A stretch of 64,000 nucleotides of DNA from M3007 sp964550795 (GCA_964550795.1 CAZKBH010000001.1:161270-225269), one strand, 5' to 3'; numbered from the stretch's first letter, positions 51,083 through 60,116 are shown. Made by a program: numbers and translations. The notes: a model not told the origin generated them from the sequence alone.

Positions 51083-52039
51083 ATTCAGCACTATTTTCCC
51101 AAACTGCTCCCCTTTTTCCATCTTTTCAAAAGCAGAATCGCTTGCTGTGAGGGGGAAAACGGCGTCCACCACGGGGAAAATCTCCGCTTTTTCTACAAAG
51201 GCCAGCATGGCCTCAAATTCACTCGGACTGCCCATGGTGCTGCCGTGCAGACTGATTTGTTTCCAGAAAAGAGGTTGAAGGCTTAGTCCGTTGACTTTCC
51301 CCAGGGTGCCCCCGTAAAAACCAATTCTTGCGCCCGGATTGCAGAGGGACGGAAACAATGCGAATCCATCGCCGCCAGCCGAGTCAACGATGACATCGAA
51401 ACCTCCTGCGACTTGTTTCAGTTGTTTTTCCCAGCCTTGTTCGCGGTAGTTTACTCCGCCCTGGGCACCCAGTTGGATTGCTCTTTCGATTTTGTCTGCC
51501 GAGCCGGAGCTTACAAACACCTGTGCTTGGGCGGCTACGGCAAGTTGTAAGGCCATGAGTGCAACGCCCCCGCCAATGCCCGTGATGAGCACTTTTTCTC
51601 CTTTTTTAAGTTGGCAACGGCTAAAAAGGGTTCGCCAGGCCGTGAGACCTGCCAGCGGAAGTGCGGCGGCTTGTTCCCAGTTCAGGTGTTGCGGCATGGG
51701 GAAAACATTGGCTTGGGGAATCCGAATTAGCTCGGCAAAAGTGCCATCATCGGGCATGCCCAGCACCCGGAAATTTTTATCTTGGAAATTTGGGTTGTCT
51801 CCCCAATCCAGGGCAGGGTAGAGCACCACCCGTTTTCCATCGCAAATTCCGGCAGCATCGGAGCCTAAAATACATGGCGTTCGGATGCCTGCATACAAAC
51901 CCTGGGTGATGAACAGATCGCGGTGGTTTAAAGCAGCAGATTTAATTTGAACCAATACTTCGCCGTATTCCGGGCTGGGAGCCGGGCAATCTACAAGTGC
52001 CGGCTTAGTGTTTAATTCCCTGATTTGTAAGGCTTTCAA
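51071..52039 (-). CDS. MDR-family NAD(P)H:quinone oxidoreductase-like protein
   Basis: A 322-residue medium-chain dehydrogenase/reductase. It has the GroES-like N-terminal domain (SAALNHRDLFITQGLYAG) and the Rossmann fold with GIGGGVALMALQLAVAAQAQVFVSSGSADK. The catalytic-zinc ligands of alcohol dehydrogenases are missing (LGSDAAG instead of GHE), so it is better seen as a zinc-free quinone oxidoreductase or enoyl reductase. The substrate is unknown. It is tail-to-tail with the YdjM-like gene, 12-base overlap. About 130 bases, with no recognisable promoter box, separate its start from the next gene. Confidence 0.88.
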   Translation of the reverse strand: MKALQIRELNTKPALVDCPAPSPEYGEVLVQIKSAALNHRDLFITQGLYAGIRTPCILGSDAAGICDGKRVVLYPALDWGDNPNFQDKNFRVLGMPDDGTFAELIRIPQANVFPMPQHLNWEQAAALPLAGLTAWRTLFSRCQLKKGEKVLITGIGGGVALMALQLAVAAQAQVFVSSGSADKIERAIQLGAQGGVNYREQGWEKQLKQVAGGFDVIVDSAGGDGFALFPSLCNPGARIGFYGGTLGKVNGLSLQPLFWKQISLHGSTMGSPSEFEAMLAFVEKAEIFPVVDAVFPLTASDSAFEKMEKGEQFGKIVLNLGQ

Positions 52040-52170
52040 TGCATTAAAAAGTAAGAATGTGACGAGATAAATTTCTTTCGGCTAACATTGGCCGGGGCAA
52101 AAATTCAAAAATAAATTTGCTTAACAAGCAACAGTTTTTGGCGAGATAGTGTTTACTTCGCACTTCAAAT

Positions 52171-52482
52171 ATGCGCAATCGGATCTCTACCATCGCTGTT
52201 TACCTTTTACTTTCCTGTATGCTCTTTGAGCATACACTCCCTTGCTTTGCATCGGTGGAGGTAATTGAGATGTGCGAAACAAAGACCGAAAGTGAGGGTA
52301 AAGAGTCTAAAACTGAGAAGGATTCTACTGAGGTTTGGAAGGCTTTGAATGAATCTCTACATGTGATTAAAGCGTTGAGCAGTGCTTATTTTCGGTATGC
52401 TGGAAATCTACTTTCCGATTCTGAAATATTAGTGGACAATGTGCTCCGTCCAATATTTTCTCCCCCTCCCAATCTGGCTTAG
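52171..52482 (+). CDS. small secreted hypothetical protein
   Basis: A 103-residue protein with a signal peptide (helix YLLLSCMLFEHTLPCFA, residues 11-27; cleavage probably after CFA). The mature part is acidic and Lys/Glu/Ser rich (CETKTESEGKESKTEKDS), followed by an amphipathic helix. I do not recognise a family. It precedes the SulP and carbonic anhydrase genes by 154 bases on the same strand, so an accessory role in that module is possible but unproven. Its base composition is more AT-rich than the neighbours. Confidence 0.55.
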   Translation: MRNRISTIAVYLLLSCMLFEHTLPCFASVEVIEMCETKTESEGKESKTEKDSTEVWKALNESLHVIKALSSAYFRYAGNLLSDSEILVDNVLRPIFSPPPNLA

Positions 52483-52636
52483 TGCCGATTGAATAACGGC
52501 CTCAGGATCTGGAGGCATTTCACCAGTCAGTTAATTCCCTTATTTCTTTTTTTCTTGCTTTTTACGCTGCTTTAATGCGCGTCAGTATCCTTACAACTGC
52601 GTTGTAAAGGTTTTTGTAATAAAATCCATCGTTTAA

Positions 52637-54268
52637 ATGAACAAAATCAATTACGGGGCGAATCTAAAATATGATTTGCCTGCGGGCTTAGTGGTGTTTC
52701 TGATAGCACTGCCCCTCTGCTTGGGTATTGCACTTGCGTCTGGCGCGCCGCTCTTTGCCGGCATGATCGCTGGAATTGTAGGTGGCCTGGTAGTTGGGTC
52801 TTTGAGTGGTTCGCATACGAGTGTGAGCGGTCCTGCTGCGGGTCTTACTGCGGTCGTTTTAGTGTCTATTCAGCAACTGGGTAGCTTTGAGGCCTTTTTG
52901 TTGGCCATGGTAGTGGCGGGTGTTTTTCAAATGATTTTGGGCTTTGCAAAAGCGGGGATGATTGCCAATTATTTCCCTTCCAACGTTATCAAAGGGATGC
53001 TGACCGGCATCGGGATTATCATTATTTTGAAGCAGATTCCGCATGCGCTGGGGTACGATAAAGATGCAGAGGGCGATTTCGCGTTTATCGAACAAAGTGG
53101 AAGTAACACATTTTTGACCATTTGGGAAACCATCACGCAGTATATCCATCCCGGCGCTACTTTGGTAGCCCTGATTGCGATCGGTATTATGTTGCTTTGG
53201 GAGCGGCCAGCAATCAAAAGTAAGCTCGGATTTGTTCCAGGGGCGCTGGTAGCGGTGGTTGTTTCAGTATTGGTCAATCAATTGTTTCATTCAATCGGGG
53301 AGCCTTGGGTAATTTTACCGGAGCACTTAGTGACCATTCCAGTCGCTACCGATGGCGCAGCGTTTTTGGCTCAATTCACGATGCCGGATTTTAGCCAGTT
53401 CACGAATCCTAAAATATATTCTATTGCATTTACACTATGTGTAGTTGCGTCCATTGAAACCTTACTTTGTCTGGAAGCTGTTGATAAAATTGATCCTTAT
53501 TTGCGCAACAGTGACGCCAATCGCGAACTTAAAGCACAAGGTATTGGTAATGTGTTGTCCGGGTTGATTGGAGGTTTGCCCATCACTTCCGTGATTGTCC
53601 GTAGTTCTGCCAACGTCAATGCCAGCGCCCGAACGAAAGTTTCTGCCATTTTTCACGGCCTTCTGTTGTTGGTTTGTGTTGCGCTGATTCCGGGTATTTT
53701 GAATATGATTCCGCTATCTGCCCTTGCAGCCGTGCTGATTTTGACGGGTTATAAACTTGCCAAAATTACCATTTTTAAAGAATCCTGGAACAATGGAAAA
53801 TACCAATGGTGGCCTTTTATCATTACGGTACTCGCAGTAGTTTTTACCGATCTGCTCACAGGAGTCGGGATTGGTTTGGTTGCCAGTGCTTTTGCGATTC
53901 TGCGTGGAAACATGAAGAACGCTTACTTTTTTGATAGAAAAGAATACACGGAAGGCGATATGATTACCATCAAACTGTCGCAAGAAGTTTCTTTTTTAAA
54001 CAAAGCAGCGATTAAACTGACCTTGGATCATCTGCCGGATAACGCTAAAGTAACCATTGACGCTTCCGAAACCGCGTACATTGATTTTGACGTTTTGGAA
54101 AGTATCAAAGAGTTTGCGACCGAAAAAGCCGAAGGAAAGGGTATCGTCTTGACACTCAAAGGTTTCCACGATCGCTACAATTTCTGGGAAGCGGATTTTG
54201 TCCACTCCAACCCAGATCCTGATCCTCAGCAAACCCGCCCCCTTGAAAAAGAAATCTCCCCAAACTAA
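52637..54268 (+). CDS. SulP family anion transporter (probable bicarbonate uptake)
   Basis: A 543-residue transporter with about 12-14 membrane segments followed by a STAS domain (about 430-525). Family landmarks: LPAGLVVFLIALPLCLGIALASGAPLFAG near residues 11-40, GSLSGSHTSVSGPAAGLTAVV, PITSVIVRSSANVNASARTKVSAIFHG (PITS-type block) and the STAS switch region EVSFLNKAAIKLTLDHLPDN. A beta-carbonic anhydrase follows 78 bases on. SulP plus carbonic anhydrase is a known pairing (BicA-like bicarbonate import), so bicarbonate is the likeliest substrate; sulfate cannot be excluded. Inner membrane. Confidence 0.88.
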   Translation: MNKINYGANLKYDLPAGLVVFLIALPLCLGIALASGAPLFAGMIAGIVGGLVVGSLSGSHTSVSGPAAGLTAVVLVSIQQLGSFEAFLLAMVVAGVFQMILGFAKAGMIANYFPSNVIKGMLTGIGIIIILKQIPHALGYDKDAEGDFAFIEQSGSNTFLTIWETITQYIHPGATLVALIAIGIMLLWERPAIKSKLGFVPGALVAVVVSVLVNQLFHSIGEPWVILPEHLVTIPVATDGAAFLAQFTMPDFSQFTNPKIYSIAFTLCVVASIETLLCLEAVDKIDPYLRNSDANRELKAQGIGNVLSGLIGGLPITSVIVRSSANVNASARTKVSAIFHGLLLLVCVALIPGILNMIPLSALAAVLILTGYKLAKITIFKESWNNGKYQWWPFIITVLAVVFTDLLTGVGIGLVASAFAILRGNMKNAYFFDRKEYTEGDMITIKLSQEVSFLNKAAIKLTLDHLPDNAKVTIDASETAYIDFDVLESIKEFATEKAEGKGIVLTLKGFHDRYNFWEADFVHSNPDPDPQQTRPLEKEISPN

Positions 54269-54346
54269 CCCCGTCCTATGATAATTTCCACCGAGCAACA
54301 CGATACATCAAATAACCATTCTTCATCAGAATCTAAATTCACCGAC

Positions 54347-54994
54347 ATGCATACACTCACGAAAGCAACCCAAGATAAAATAACCCCTCAAATCGCGCTA
54401 AAACTGCTGCGCGATGGCAATGAGCGGTTTATCAACAACTTAAAAATCAATCGAAACCTGCTGCAACAAGTAAATGAAACCATGCAAGGGCAGCACCCTT
54501 TCGCGGTGATTCTAAGTTGTATTGATTCTCGCACGAGTGCAGAATTGGTTTTCGACCAAGGACTTGGTGATATTTTCAGTATCCGAATAGCCGGCAATAT
54601 CTTAAACAATGATATCCTCGGTTCCATGGAATTTGCCTGTAAAGTTGCGGGTGCAAAAATCATTGTTGTGCTGGGGCATACCAAATGCGGGGCCATCAAA
54701 GGGGCCTGTGACAATGTGAAATTAGGAAATCTGACGGGACTACTCAACAAAATACAGCCCGTCATCGCCAAAACACCTCCTTTGAATGGCACCCAAGCGG
54801 ATTCTCCGGACTCGGTGTATGCCTATTCCGATGCGGTAGCAGCCAATAACGTACACTATGTTATGGATGCCATTGCGGAACGAAGTCCAATTCTTCACGA
54901 ACTCATTGAATCCCATGAAGTAGCCATTATTGGCGGAATGTATGATGTGGAGACCGGTGTAGTTGACTTTTACGAACACGCACACCTCATGTAA
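54347..54994 (+). CDS. beta-carbonic anhydrase
   Basis: Interconverts CO2 and bicarbonate. At 215 residues it has the beta-class zinc ligands and partners: Cys58-x-Asp60-x-Arg62 in SCIDSRTSAE, then His111 and Cys114 in GHTKCGAIKG. The Asp60-Arg62 dyad is intact, so it should be active. I chose ATG 54347 (MHTLTKATQDKITP), matching family starts; an ATG at 54278 would add 23 Ser/His/Asn-rich residues. It follows the SulP gene in the same direction and is ended by a hairpin terminator. Confidence 0.92.
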   Translation: MHTLTKATQDKITPQIALKLLRDGNERFINNLKINRNLLQQVNETMQGQHPFAVILSCIDSRTSAELVFDQGLGDIFSIRIAGNILNNDILGSMEFACKVAGAKIIVVLGHTKCGAIKGACDNVKLGNLTGLLNKIQPVIAKTPPLNGTQADSPDSVYAYSDAVAANNVHYVMDAIAERSPILHELIESHEVAIIGGMYDVETGVVDFYEHAHLM

Positions 54995-55039
54995 ACCCAG
55001 TCTTTGAAAAGCAAGAAGGTTTTTATAAAGGATGGATTT

Positions 55040-55072
55040 AAACCCGCTGCTGAAAAGTGGCGGGTTTTTTTA
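55040..55072 (+). terminator. rho-independent terminator after the carbonic anhydrase gene
   Basis: AAACCCGC, a 12-base loop, then GCGGGTTT followed by a T-run. It lies 45 bases after the carbonic anhydrase stop and ends the SulP/carbonic anhydrase unit. Confidence 0.85.
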
Positions 55073-55084
55073 TTGCCGGGAATA

Positions 55085-55115
55085 CTTGTTCAATTCATGT
55101 TTTTTTCAACCTTTG
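55085..55115 (+). promoter_or_regulatory. candidate promoter of the MFS transporter gene
   Basis: CTTG (-33-like) at 55085-55088, a 19-base spacer and AACCTTTG at 55108-55115 (one mismatch to TAnnTTTG) lie 25 bases before the ATG, directly after the preceding terminator. Spacing fits the Bacteroidota promoter architecture. Confidence 0.5.
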
Positions 55116-55140
55116 CCATCCACAATATTAACCGAACAAT

Positions 55141-56520
55141 ATGGCTCTTTCTACGGCTCCTTCAAACAATACGGATGCTAAACCACTGCTGTCCACGAGC
55201 AGTATTTGGAATATGAGTGTGGGTTTTTTGGGAATTCAAGCCGGTTTTGCCCTTCAAAACGGCAATGCCAGCAATATTCTCCAGCGATACGGGGCAGATG
55301 TACACGAACTCCCGAATTTTTGGCTGGTTGCGCCCATCATCGGCATGATCGTTCAGCCCATCATCGGCTACTACTCGGATCATACCTGGAATCGCTGGGG
55401 ACGAAGAAAACCTTACTTTTTGGCAGGGGCCATTGCTGCCTGTTTTGGGATGATGTTGATGCCCAATGCCGGCATTTTATCCGCTGCGCTGCCCCTGGTG
55501 CTCATGGGCGCAGGGATGTTGATGATTATGGATGCTGCCTTTAATGTAGCCATGGAGCCTTTTCGCGCTTTGGTGGCAGATAAATTACCCTCCACGCAAC
55601 GTACGCTCGGATTCTCCGCCCAAACCGCACTCATTGGGATTGGCGCGGTCATCGGCTCCTGGTTACCCTGGTTTTTGGCTAAAAAAGCGGGCGTTGCCGA
55701 TACCGCCGCAGTAGGCTTGGTGCCCGACAATGTTAAATGGTCGTTTTACATCGGCGGGGTACTCTTACTCGCTGCAATTCTTTGGACGGTATTCACTACC
55801 AAAGAATACCCCCCGGAAGAACAAGCGCGATATGCCGGAGAGCCGACGACCAAACCAGCCAAAAGAGGACTTTCCAGCATTTTCGAGGATCTTAAAAATA
55901 TGCCAGATGCCATGCGCCAGCTTGGTTGGGTGCAGTTTTTTTCCTGGTTTGCCCTTTTTTCGATGTGGGTTTTTACCGCCCCAGCCATTGCACAACACGT
56001 GTACGGCTGCGCCATTGACGACAATACCTCCCAGGCTTTCAGCGATGCGGGCAACTGGACGGGGATTATTTTTGGGGTTTACAATGGCGTTTCGGCCATA
56101 TTTGCCCTTTTCCTTCCAGCCATAGCCAAACGTATTGGACGTAAACAAACACACGCATGGGCACTGGTTTGTGGAGGATTGGGTCTGATTTCAGTCTATT
56201 TTGCCAATTCACCCAATTTTTTGCTGTTTTCCATGGTGGGCGTCGGCATTGCCTGGGCGAGTATCCTGGCCATGCCGTATGCAATGTTGGCAGGCTCACT
56301 GCCGGCCCATAAAATGGGGGTTTACATGGGGATTTTTAACTTTTTTATTACCATTCCACAGATTATAAGCGGTGTGGTGAATCGCCCGATTGTCAAATAT
56401 TTGTTCGGAAATCACGCCATCTGGGCCATTGTAATGGGGGGTGTTTTTTTCCTGCTCGCAGCCGCCGCAGTCCGTTTTGTGGAAGATAAAGACGATGTTC
56501 GGCGCACACAAATCGCGTAA
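55141..56520 (+). CDS. MFS sugar transporter (SLC45-like)
   Basis: A 459-residue major facilitator with 12 predicted helices. The family features are PIIGYYSDHTWNRWGRRKPYFLAGA (cytoplasmic loop 2-3, R-W-G-R-R-[KP]), AFNVAMEPFRALVADKLP and KRIGRKQTHAWAL between helices 8 and 9. This is the sucrose/maltose-type proton symporter group, rather than a drug exporter. The alpha-amylase gene lies two small genes downstream, which supports uptake of maltose or maltodextrin into the cytoplasm. A 9-bp repeat array begins directly at its stop codon. Confidence 0.88.
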   Translation: MALSTAPSNNTDAKPLLSTSSIWNMSVGFLGIQAGFALQNGNASNILQRYGADVHELPNFWLVAPIIGMIVQPIIGYYSDHTWNRWGRRKPYFLAGAIAACFGMMLMPNAGILSAALPLVLMGAGMLMIMDAAFNVAMEPFRALVADKLPSTQRTLGFSAQTALIGIGAVIGSWLPWFLAKKAGVADTAAVGLVPDNVKWSFYIGGVLLLAAILWTVFTTKEYPPEEQARYAGEPTTKPAKRGLSSIFEDLKNMPDAMRQLGWVQFFSWFALFSMWVFTAPAIAQHVYGCAIDDNTSQAFSDAGNWTGIIFGVYNGVSAIFALFLPAIAKRIGRKQTHAWALVCGGLGLISVYFANSPNFLLFSMVGVGIAWASILAMPYAMLAGSLPAHKMGVYMGIFNFFITIPQIISGVVNRPIVKYLFGNHAIWAIVMGGVFFLLAAAAVRFVEDKDDVRRTQIA

Positions 56521-56556
56521 TTGATTCGATTGATTCGATTGTGCCGATTGACAACC
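56521..56556. repeat. 9-bp array starting at the MFS stop codon
   Basis: TTGATTCGA, TTGATTCGA, TTGTGCCGA, TTGACAACC follow the TAA immediately. On the minus strand the unit is CAATCGAAT-like. Confidence 0.85.
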
Positions 56557-56626
56557 AATGCCTTGTAAGACCAAATCGCACTTTGTGTTAACCATAAATC
56601 ATTCAAATCATAGTCAACAATCTACT

Positions 56627-57049
56627 ATGAATCCAAAATTTAAAGCACTTCTGGCCATTTTAGCCGGGGTGTTGTCAGGAGGGATTGTAATTGCCCTCAT
56701 CGAAATGTTATCTCCCCACACCCCGCCGCCGGGGACCAACGTGAACGACTCTGAACAATTGGGGGCCTGGATTGCTACCTTGCCACTAGAGGCATTTGTT
56801 GTGCTTTTGTTGGCCTATTTTTTGGGCTCTGCGACAGGCGGATATGTTGCCAATCGCATCGCCGCAAAAACGCCTTACAGACCAGCGCTCATAGTAGGAG
56901 TGGGGCTTTTTGTAGCCGGCCTGATGAATTTGATTGCCATATCGCATCCATTATGGTTTGCAGTGCTGTCCTCCTTAACGTACTTTGTTGGGGCTTGGAT
57001 TGGCGGCCGTGTTGCCAACCGGGCTAAACAAGCAATTAAATCCACATGA
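56627..57049 (+). CDS. small polytopic membrane protein
   Basis: A 140-residue protein with four hydrophobic segments (about 7-30, 48-72, 85-105, 108-130). It is Gly/Ala rich with GSATGGYVANRIAAKTPYRPALIVG and a repeat of that motif near the end (GAWIGGRVANRAKQ), suggesting internal two-fold symmetry. I do not recognise a family. ATG 56627 is used because it starts at the first helix. The stop overlaps the start of the next gene (ATGA), so the pair is probably coupled. They lie between the sugar transporter and the amylase, role unknown. Confidence 0.65.
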   Translation: MNPKFKALLAILAGVLSGGIVIALIEMLSPHTPPPGTNVNDSEQLGAWIATLPLEAFVVLLLAYFLGSATGGYVANRIAAKTPYRPALIVGVGLFVAGLMNLIAISHPLWFAVLSSLTYFVGAWIGGRVANRAKQAIKST

Positions 57050-57318
57050 GTTTTTGGGAATTTATGGCCTCCATGGCTACCGGCATTGCCATCGCGCTTT
57101 TTCTAACCTATTTCAAAAAGAAAGAAGGCGTAAGTGAACCGGGTATCATGTTTTTCTTAAAGATTGGCTTTTTAGGGCTGCTCGTCATGTCGGTGATTGG
57201 CTTCACTACCAGGCATTTTTTTGAAGCAAAGGATGAACGGGATATTGCCCGGTTTTTGATTTGGTCAGCACTGAGCATTATCTTATATTTAGGCATTCGA
57301 AGGCTACCTAATGAGTAA
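57046..57318 (+). CDS. small membrane protein, coupled to its upstream neighbour
   Basis: A 90-residue protein with two or three hydrophobic helices (about 10-25, 40-58, 70-85) and charged ends. The start overlaps the preceding gene's stop by four bases (ATGA). Not recognised. A perfect 16-bp hairpin begins at the last base of its stop codon. Confidence 0.6.
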   Translation: MSFWEFMASMATGIAIALFLTYFKKKEGVSEPGIMFFLKIGFLGLLVMSVIGFTTRHFFEAKDERDIARFLIWSALSIILYLGIRRLPNE

Positions 57319-57350
57319 GTCAGGCGGTGACTTGAAGTCACCGCCTGACT
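57318..57350. repeat. perfect 16-bp palindrome with 1-base centre
   Basis: AGTCAGGCGGTGACTT, G, then the exact reverse complement AAGTCACCGCCTGACT, starting on the stop codon. No T-run follows, so a classic terminator is not supported. It lies 17 bases before the amylase gene start. Confidence 0.95.
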
Positions 57351-57367
57351 CAAACACCTGATATTCA

Positions 57368-59278
57368 ATGCGATACACACTCCTCCTTGCCCTTTCACTC
57401 CTGCTATTTAATTGCCAAAATTACTGGGGCAATCCGTATAAAACCTCCGCCCTGCCCCGAATTGTTCCGGTTACCAACGACAGCCTGCGCGTGGAACCAG
57501 CCAATTGGTGGACCGGCCTGAAATGGAACAAGGTGGAAATCATGTGCCATCGTACCGGCCTGGCGGATTATTCCCTGCGCTTGGAGCAGGCCAGAGGCGT
57601 CAAATTAATAAAAGTAGAAAAAGGCGATAGTCCGAATTATCTCTTCATTACCCTGGAAATCAAGGCGAATGCACCGCCTCAAAAAGTGGTGCTGTCGTTT
57701 TCCAAGGACAAAAACACGTTCAAATACGAATACCCGATTCGCTCCAGAAATACAGCCCCCAAGGCTCAGGGGGTAACGCCCCGCGATGTGGTGTACCTCA
57801 TTTTTCCCGACCGTTTTGCCAATGGAAATCCCTCGAACGATACCGTTGCGGGTATGCTGGAAGGACTGCGGCGCAATGAACCGGATGGTCGGCACGGCGG
57901 CGATTTGGCGGGTATTCAACAACACCTGGACTACCTTCAGGATCTGGGCATCAACACCATCTGGCTCAATCCGGAACTCGAAAACGACCAATTGGAAGCT
58001 TCCTACCACGGGTATGCCGTCACCGATCATTATCGGGTTGACCGCAGGATTGGGACGAACGAGGAGCTGCGCAATTTGGTGACTGAGTGTCACCGGCGGG
58101 GCATCAAGGTTGTCCGCGACATCGTGCTCAACCACATTGGCGATGGGCATTGGTGGATGAAAGACCTGCCTGCCCGCGACTGGCTCAACCACTGGCCGAC
58201 GTACACCCAGACTTCCTTTCGGGCACCAAGTCTGGTGGATCCTTACGCATCGGAATTTGACAAAAAACACTTTAACGACGGCTGGTTCGACAAACGAATG
58301 CCCGATTTGAACCAGCGCAACCCGCAGGTGGCCAATTATTTGATCCAACAAGCCATCTGGTGGGTGGAATTCGCGGGCATAGATGATTTTAGAATTGACA
58401 CCTACACGTACTCCGATCAGGCATTTTGCAGCGAATGGTGTCGCGCGATGCTGGCGGAATATCCGAATCTGTCCATGTTTGGCGAGATTTGGGAAAATGC
58501 TGTGCCGGTCCAGGGCTTTTTTGCGGACGATCAGCCCATGTCCCGGGCAAAATTTGACTCCAATTTGCCGGGCGTGATTGATTTCCAACTGTGTTTTGCC
58601 ATCCAGGATGCCCTCACCAAACCGACCACCTGGACGGAAGGCGCCTCCCGGATTTACTATGTGTTGGCGCAGGATTATTTTTACAAAGACCCTTACCGGA
58701 ACCTCGTGATGCTCGATAACCACGACATGACGCGGTTTTTTACCCATGTGGGCGAGCGACTCGACAAATACAAGACCGGGATGGCTTTTTTGCTGACCAC
58801 CCGAGGCATCCCGCAGATTTATTACGCCACCGAAATCCTGAGCACCGGCGATGGCAAGATCAGTTGGGGTACATTCCGCAAGGACTTCCCAGGCGGCTGG
58901 CCGGGAGATTCAGAGAACAAATTTACCTCAGCGGGCAGAACGGCGCAGGAGAACGAGGCCTATGATTTTACCCAGCGGCTCATTCGTTACAGAAATGCCA
59001 CTCCGGCCTTGCAAACGGGCAAATTAATGCAATTCGCGACCATAGATCGGGAGCCGGAACGTGGTTTGTATGTGTATTTCCGCTACGACGAAGCCAAAAC
59101 GGTGATGGTGGTGCTGAACTTTTCGGATCAGGCTAAAACCCTGGAAACCAAACGTTTTGCGGAGCGCATGACCGGTTTCAGCAAGGCAAAAAACATCCTG
59201 ACCGGGGAAATATTGACGGATTTGATGAAGCTGGAAGTGGGAGGGAATACACCGTTGGTATTGGAGATGGAGCTGTGA
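57368..59278 (+). CDS. alpha-amylase family lipoprotein (cyclomaltodextrinase-like)
   Basis: A 636-residue GH13 enzyme that hydrolyses alpha-1,4 glucan bonds. The lipobox LFNC puts the lipid on Cys16, so it is surface or periplasm anchored. An N-terminal cyclomaltodextrinase-like beta domain (about 30-125) precedes the catalytic barrel. The catalytic residues are Asp344 (DDFRIDTYTYS), Glu373 (FGEIWE) and Asp453 (LDNHDMTRF). HGGDLAGIQQHLDYLQDLGINTIWLNP matches GH13 region I. The gene follows an SLC45-like sugar transporter, so starch/maltodextrin breakdown is likely. No SusC/SusD genes are adjacent. Confidence 0.9.
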   Translation: MRYTLLLALSLLLFNCQNYWGNPYKTSALPRIVPVTNDSLRVEPANWWTGLKWNKVEIMCHRTGLADYSLRLEQARGVKLIKVEKGDSPNYLFITLEIKANAPPQKVVLSFSKDKNTFKYEYPIRSRNTAPKAQGVTPRDVVYLIFPDRFANGNPSNDTVAGMLEGLRRNEPDGRHGGDLAGIQQHLDYLQDLGINTIWLNPELENDQLEASYHGYAVTDHYRVDRRIGTNEELRNLVTECHRRGIKVVRDIVLNHIGDGHWWMKDLPARDWLNHWPTYTQTSFRAPSLVDPYASEFDKKHFNDGWFDKRMPDLNQRNPQVANYLIQQAIWWVEFAGIDDFRIDTYTYSDQAFCSEWCRAMLAEYPNLSMFGEIWENAVPVQGFFADDQPMSRAKFDSNLPGVIDFQLCFAIQDALTKPTTWTEGASRIYYVLAQDYFYKDPYRNLVMLDNHDMTRFFTHVGERLDKYKTGMAFLLTTRGIPQIYYATEILSTGDGKISWGTFRKDFPGGWPGDSENKFTSAGRTAQENEAYDFTQRLIRYRNATPALQTGKLMQFATIDREPERGLYVYFRYDEAKTVMVVLNFSDQAKTLETKRFAERMTGFSKAKNILTGEILTDLMKLEVGGNTPLVLEMEL

Positions 59279-59638
59279 GGTGTTTGAAGTTTGTGGGAAA
59301 TAGGAATATTTTTTACTGCTTTATGCCATGAAGTATTTGACTATTTGAGAATTATGTCTAAAATTATACTGGATACGCTTCATTTTTACGGTCAAGAAAC
59401 AAAATTATATTCTAATCTGCTTAATTATTGTAAAATAATAGTATTTAAATCGCTTAAAGTGCATACTTTAAGGTAAAGTGGCCGATTTTTTTGATTCAAA
59501 ATGACGTGGAATAAACTGAAAAAAGTGTTATAAATTTTTTGAGTGTTTGTCTTGACCTATGTGATAGCAAATTCGAGGAGCTACGCTAAACACTTCGTTT
59601 TTGCTTAATTCCACTTCATTCACTACACTAAACGCCTC
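59279..59638. other. AT-rich spacer with no supported gene
   Basis: A 360-base AT-rich stretch between the amylase and a small ORF. It holds an 8-bp perfect hairpin (CTTAAAGT, GCAT, ACTTTAAG at 59453-59472), which could be an operator, and no convincing coding frame; a 61-codon frame at 59291-59476 is not protein-like. The whole 59279-61370 block is AT-richer than the flanks. Confidence 0.6.
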
Positions 59639-59872
59639 ATGATTAAAATAAAATTTAAAACAAAACTAGAATTTATCGGGGAACTGGGCCTTTCCAAATC
59701 TACTTTTTATCGCTTGGTTAGAAAGAAGAATATTCTGACTACGCCTGAAATGTTATGCCCTCAAAAAGAAAACGAACTCCGTATTGCACTTGGTTTCCCT
59801 CCGCTCTCTGGATTTGAGTCTGATGTGGTACAGATTGGGATGAAATGGGACAGATTGGGACAAAGAGGTTAG
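59639..59872 (+). CDS. small HTH-like hypothetical protein
   Basis: A 77-residue frame. The segment ELGLSKSTFYRLVRKKNIL (about residues 15-33) looks like a helix-turn-helix recognition helix, as in small excisionase-like proteins, and the basic start (MIKIKFKTKLEF) is typical. The C-terminal 15 residues are encoded by a short repeated DNA word (ACAGATTGGGA appears twice), so the true end may be earlier. It lies in AT-rich DNA and has no clear partner. Weakly supported. Confidence 0.4.
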   Translation: MIKIKFKTKLEFIGELGLSKSTFYRLVRKKNILTTPEMLCPQKENELRIALGFPPLSGFESDVVQIGMKWDRLGQRG

Positions 59873-59884
59873 ATATTGGGCTTT

Positions 59885-59892
59885 TACCTTTG
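59885..59892 (+). promoter_or_regulatory. candidate -7 box upstream of the metzincin gene
   Basis: TACCTTTG matches TAnnTTTG exactly. It lies 225 bases before the ATG at 60117, which would imply a long leader, and no -33 box is seen at the right spacing. Weak. Confidence 0.35.
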
Positions 59893-60116
59893 CAGTACAA
59901 TATCGTAGTCAGGCTGCTTTTCTGTTTCTTTGAATCATTTACAAAGACTCTTAACCTCAAATAAGCGAGCATAACACCAAGTAGACTATGAAGTTCGGCT
60001 TTATTCAAGTCTGTTATCTAGTCAAACTTGTATTTCCCATTCAATTCAATTGTGGAATTAGATATTGTAATTAATATTTTTAAAGCGCCCTTTTTCACAT
60101 TTAAATTTTTATACAC

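Noticed and set aside
59291..59476. 61-codon ORF in the AT-rich spacer
   Set aside because: Composition is that of random AT-rich DNA and it spans a hairpin; no recognisable motif.
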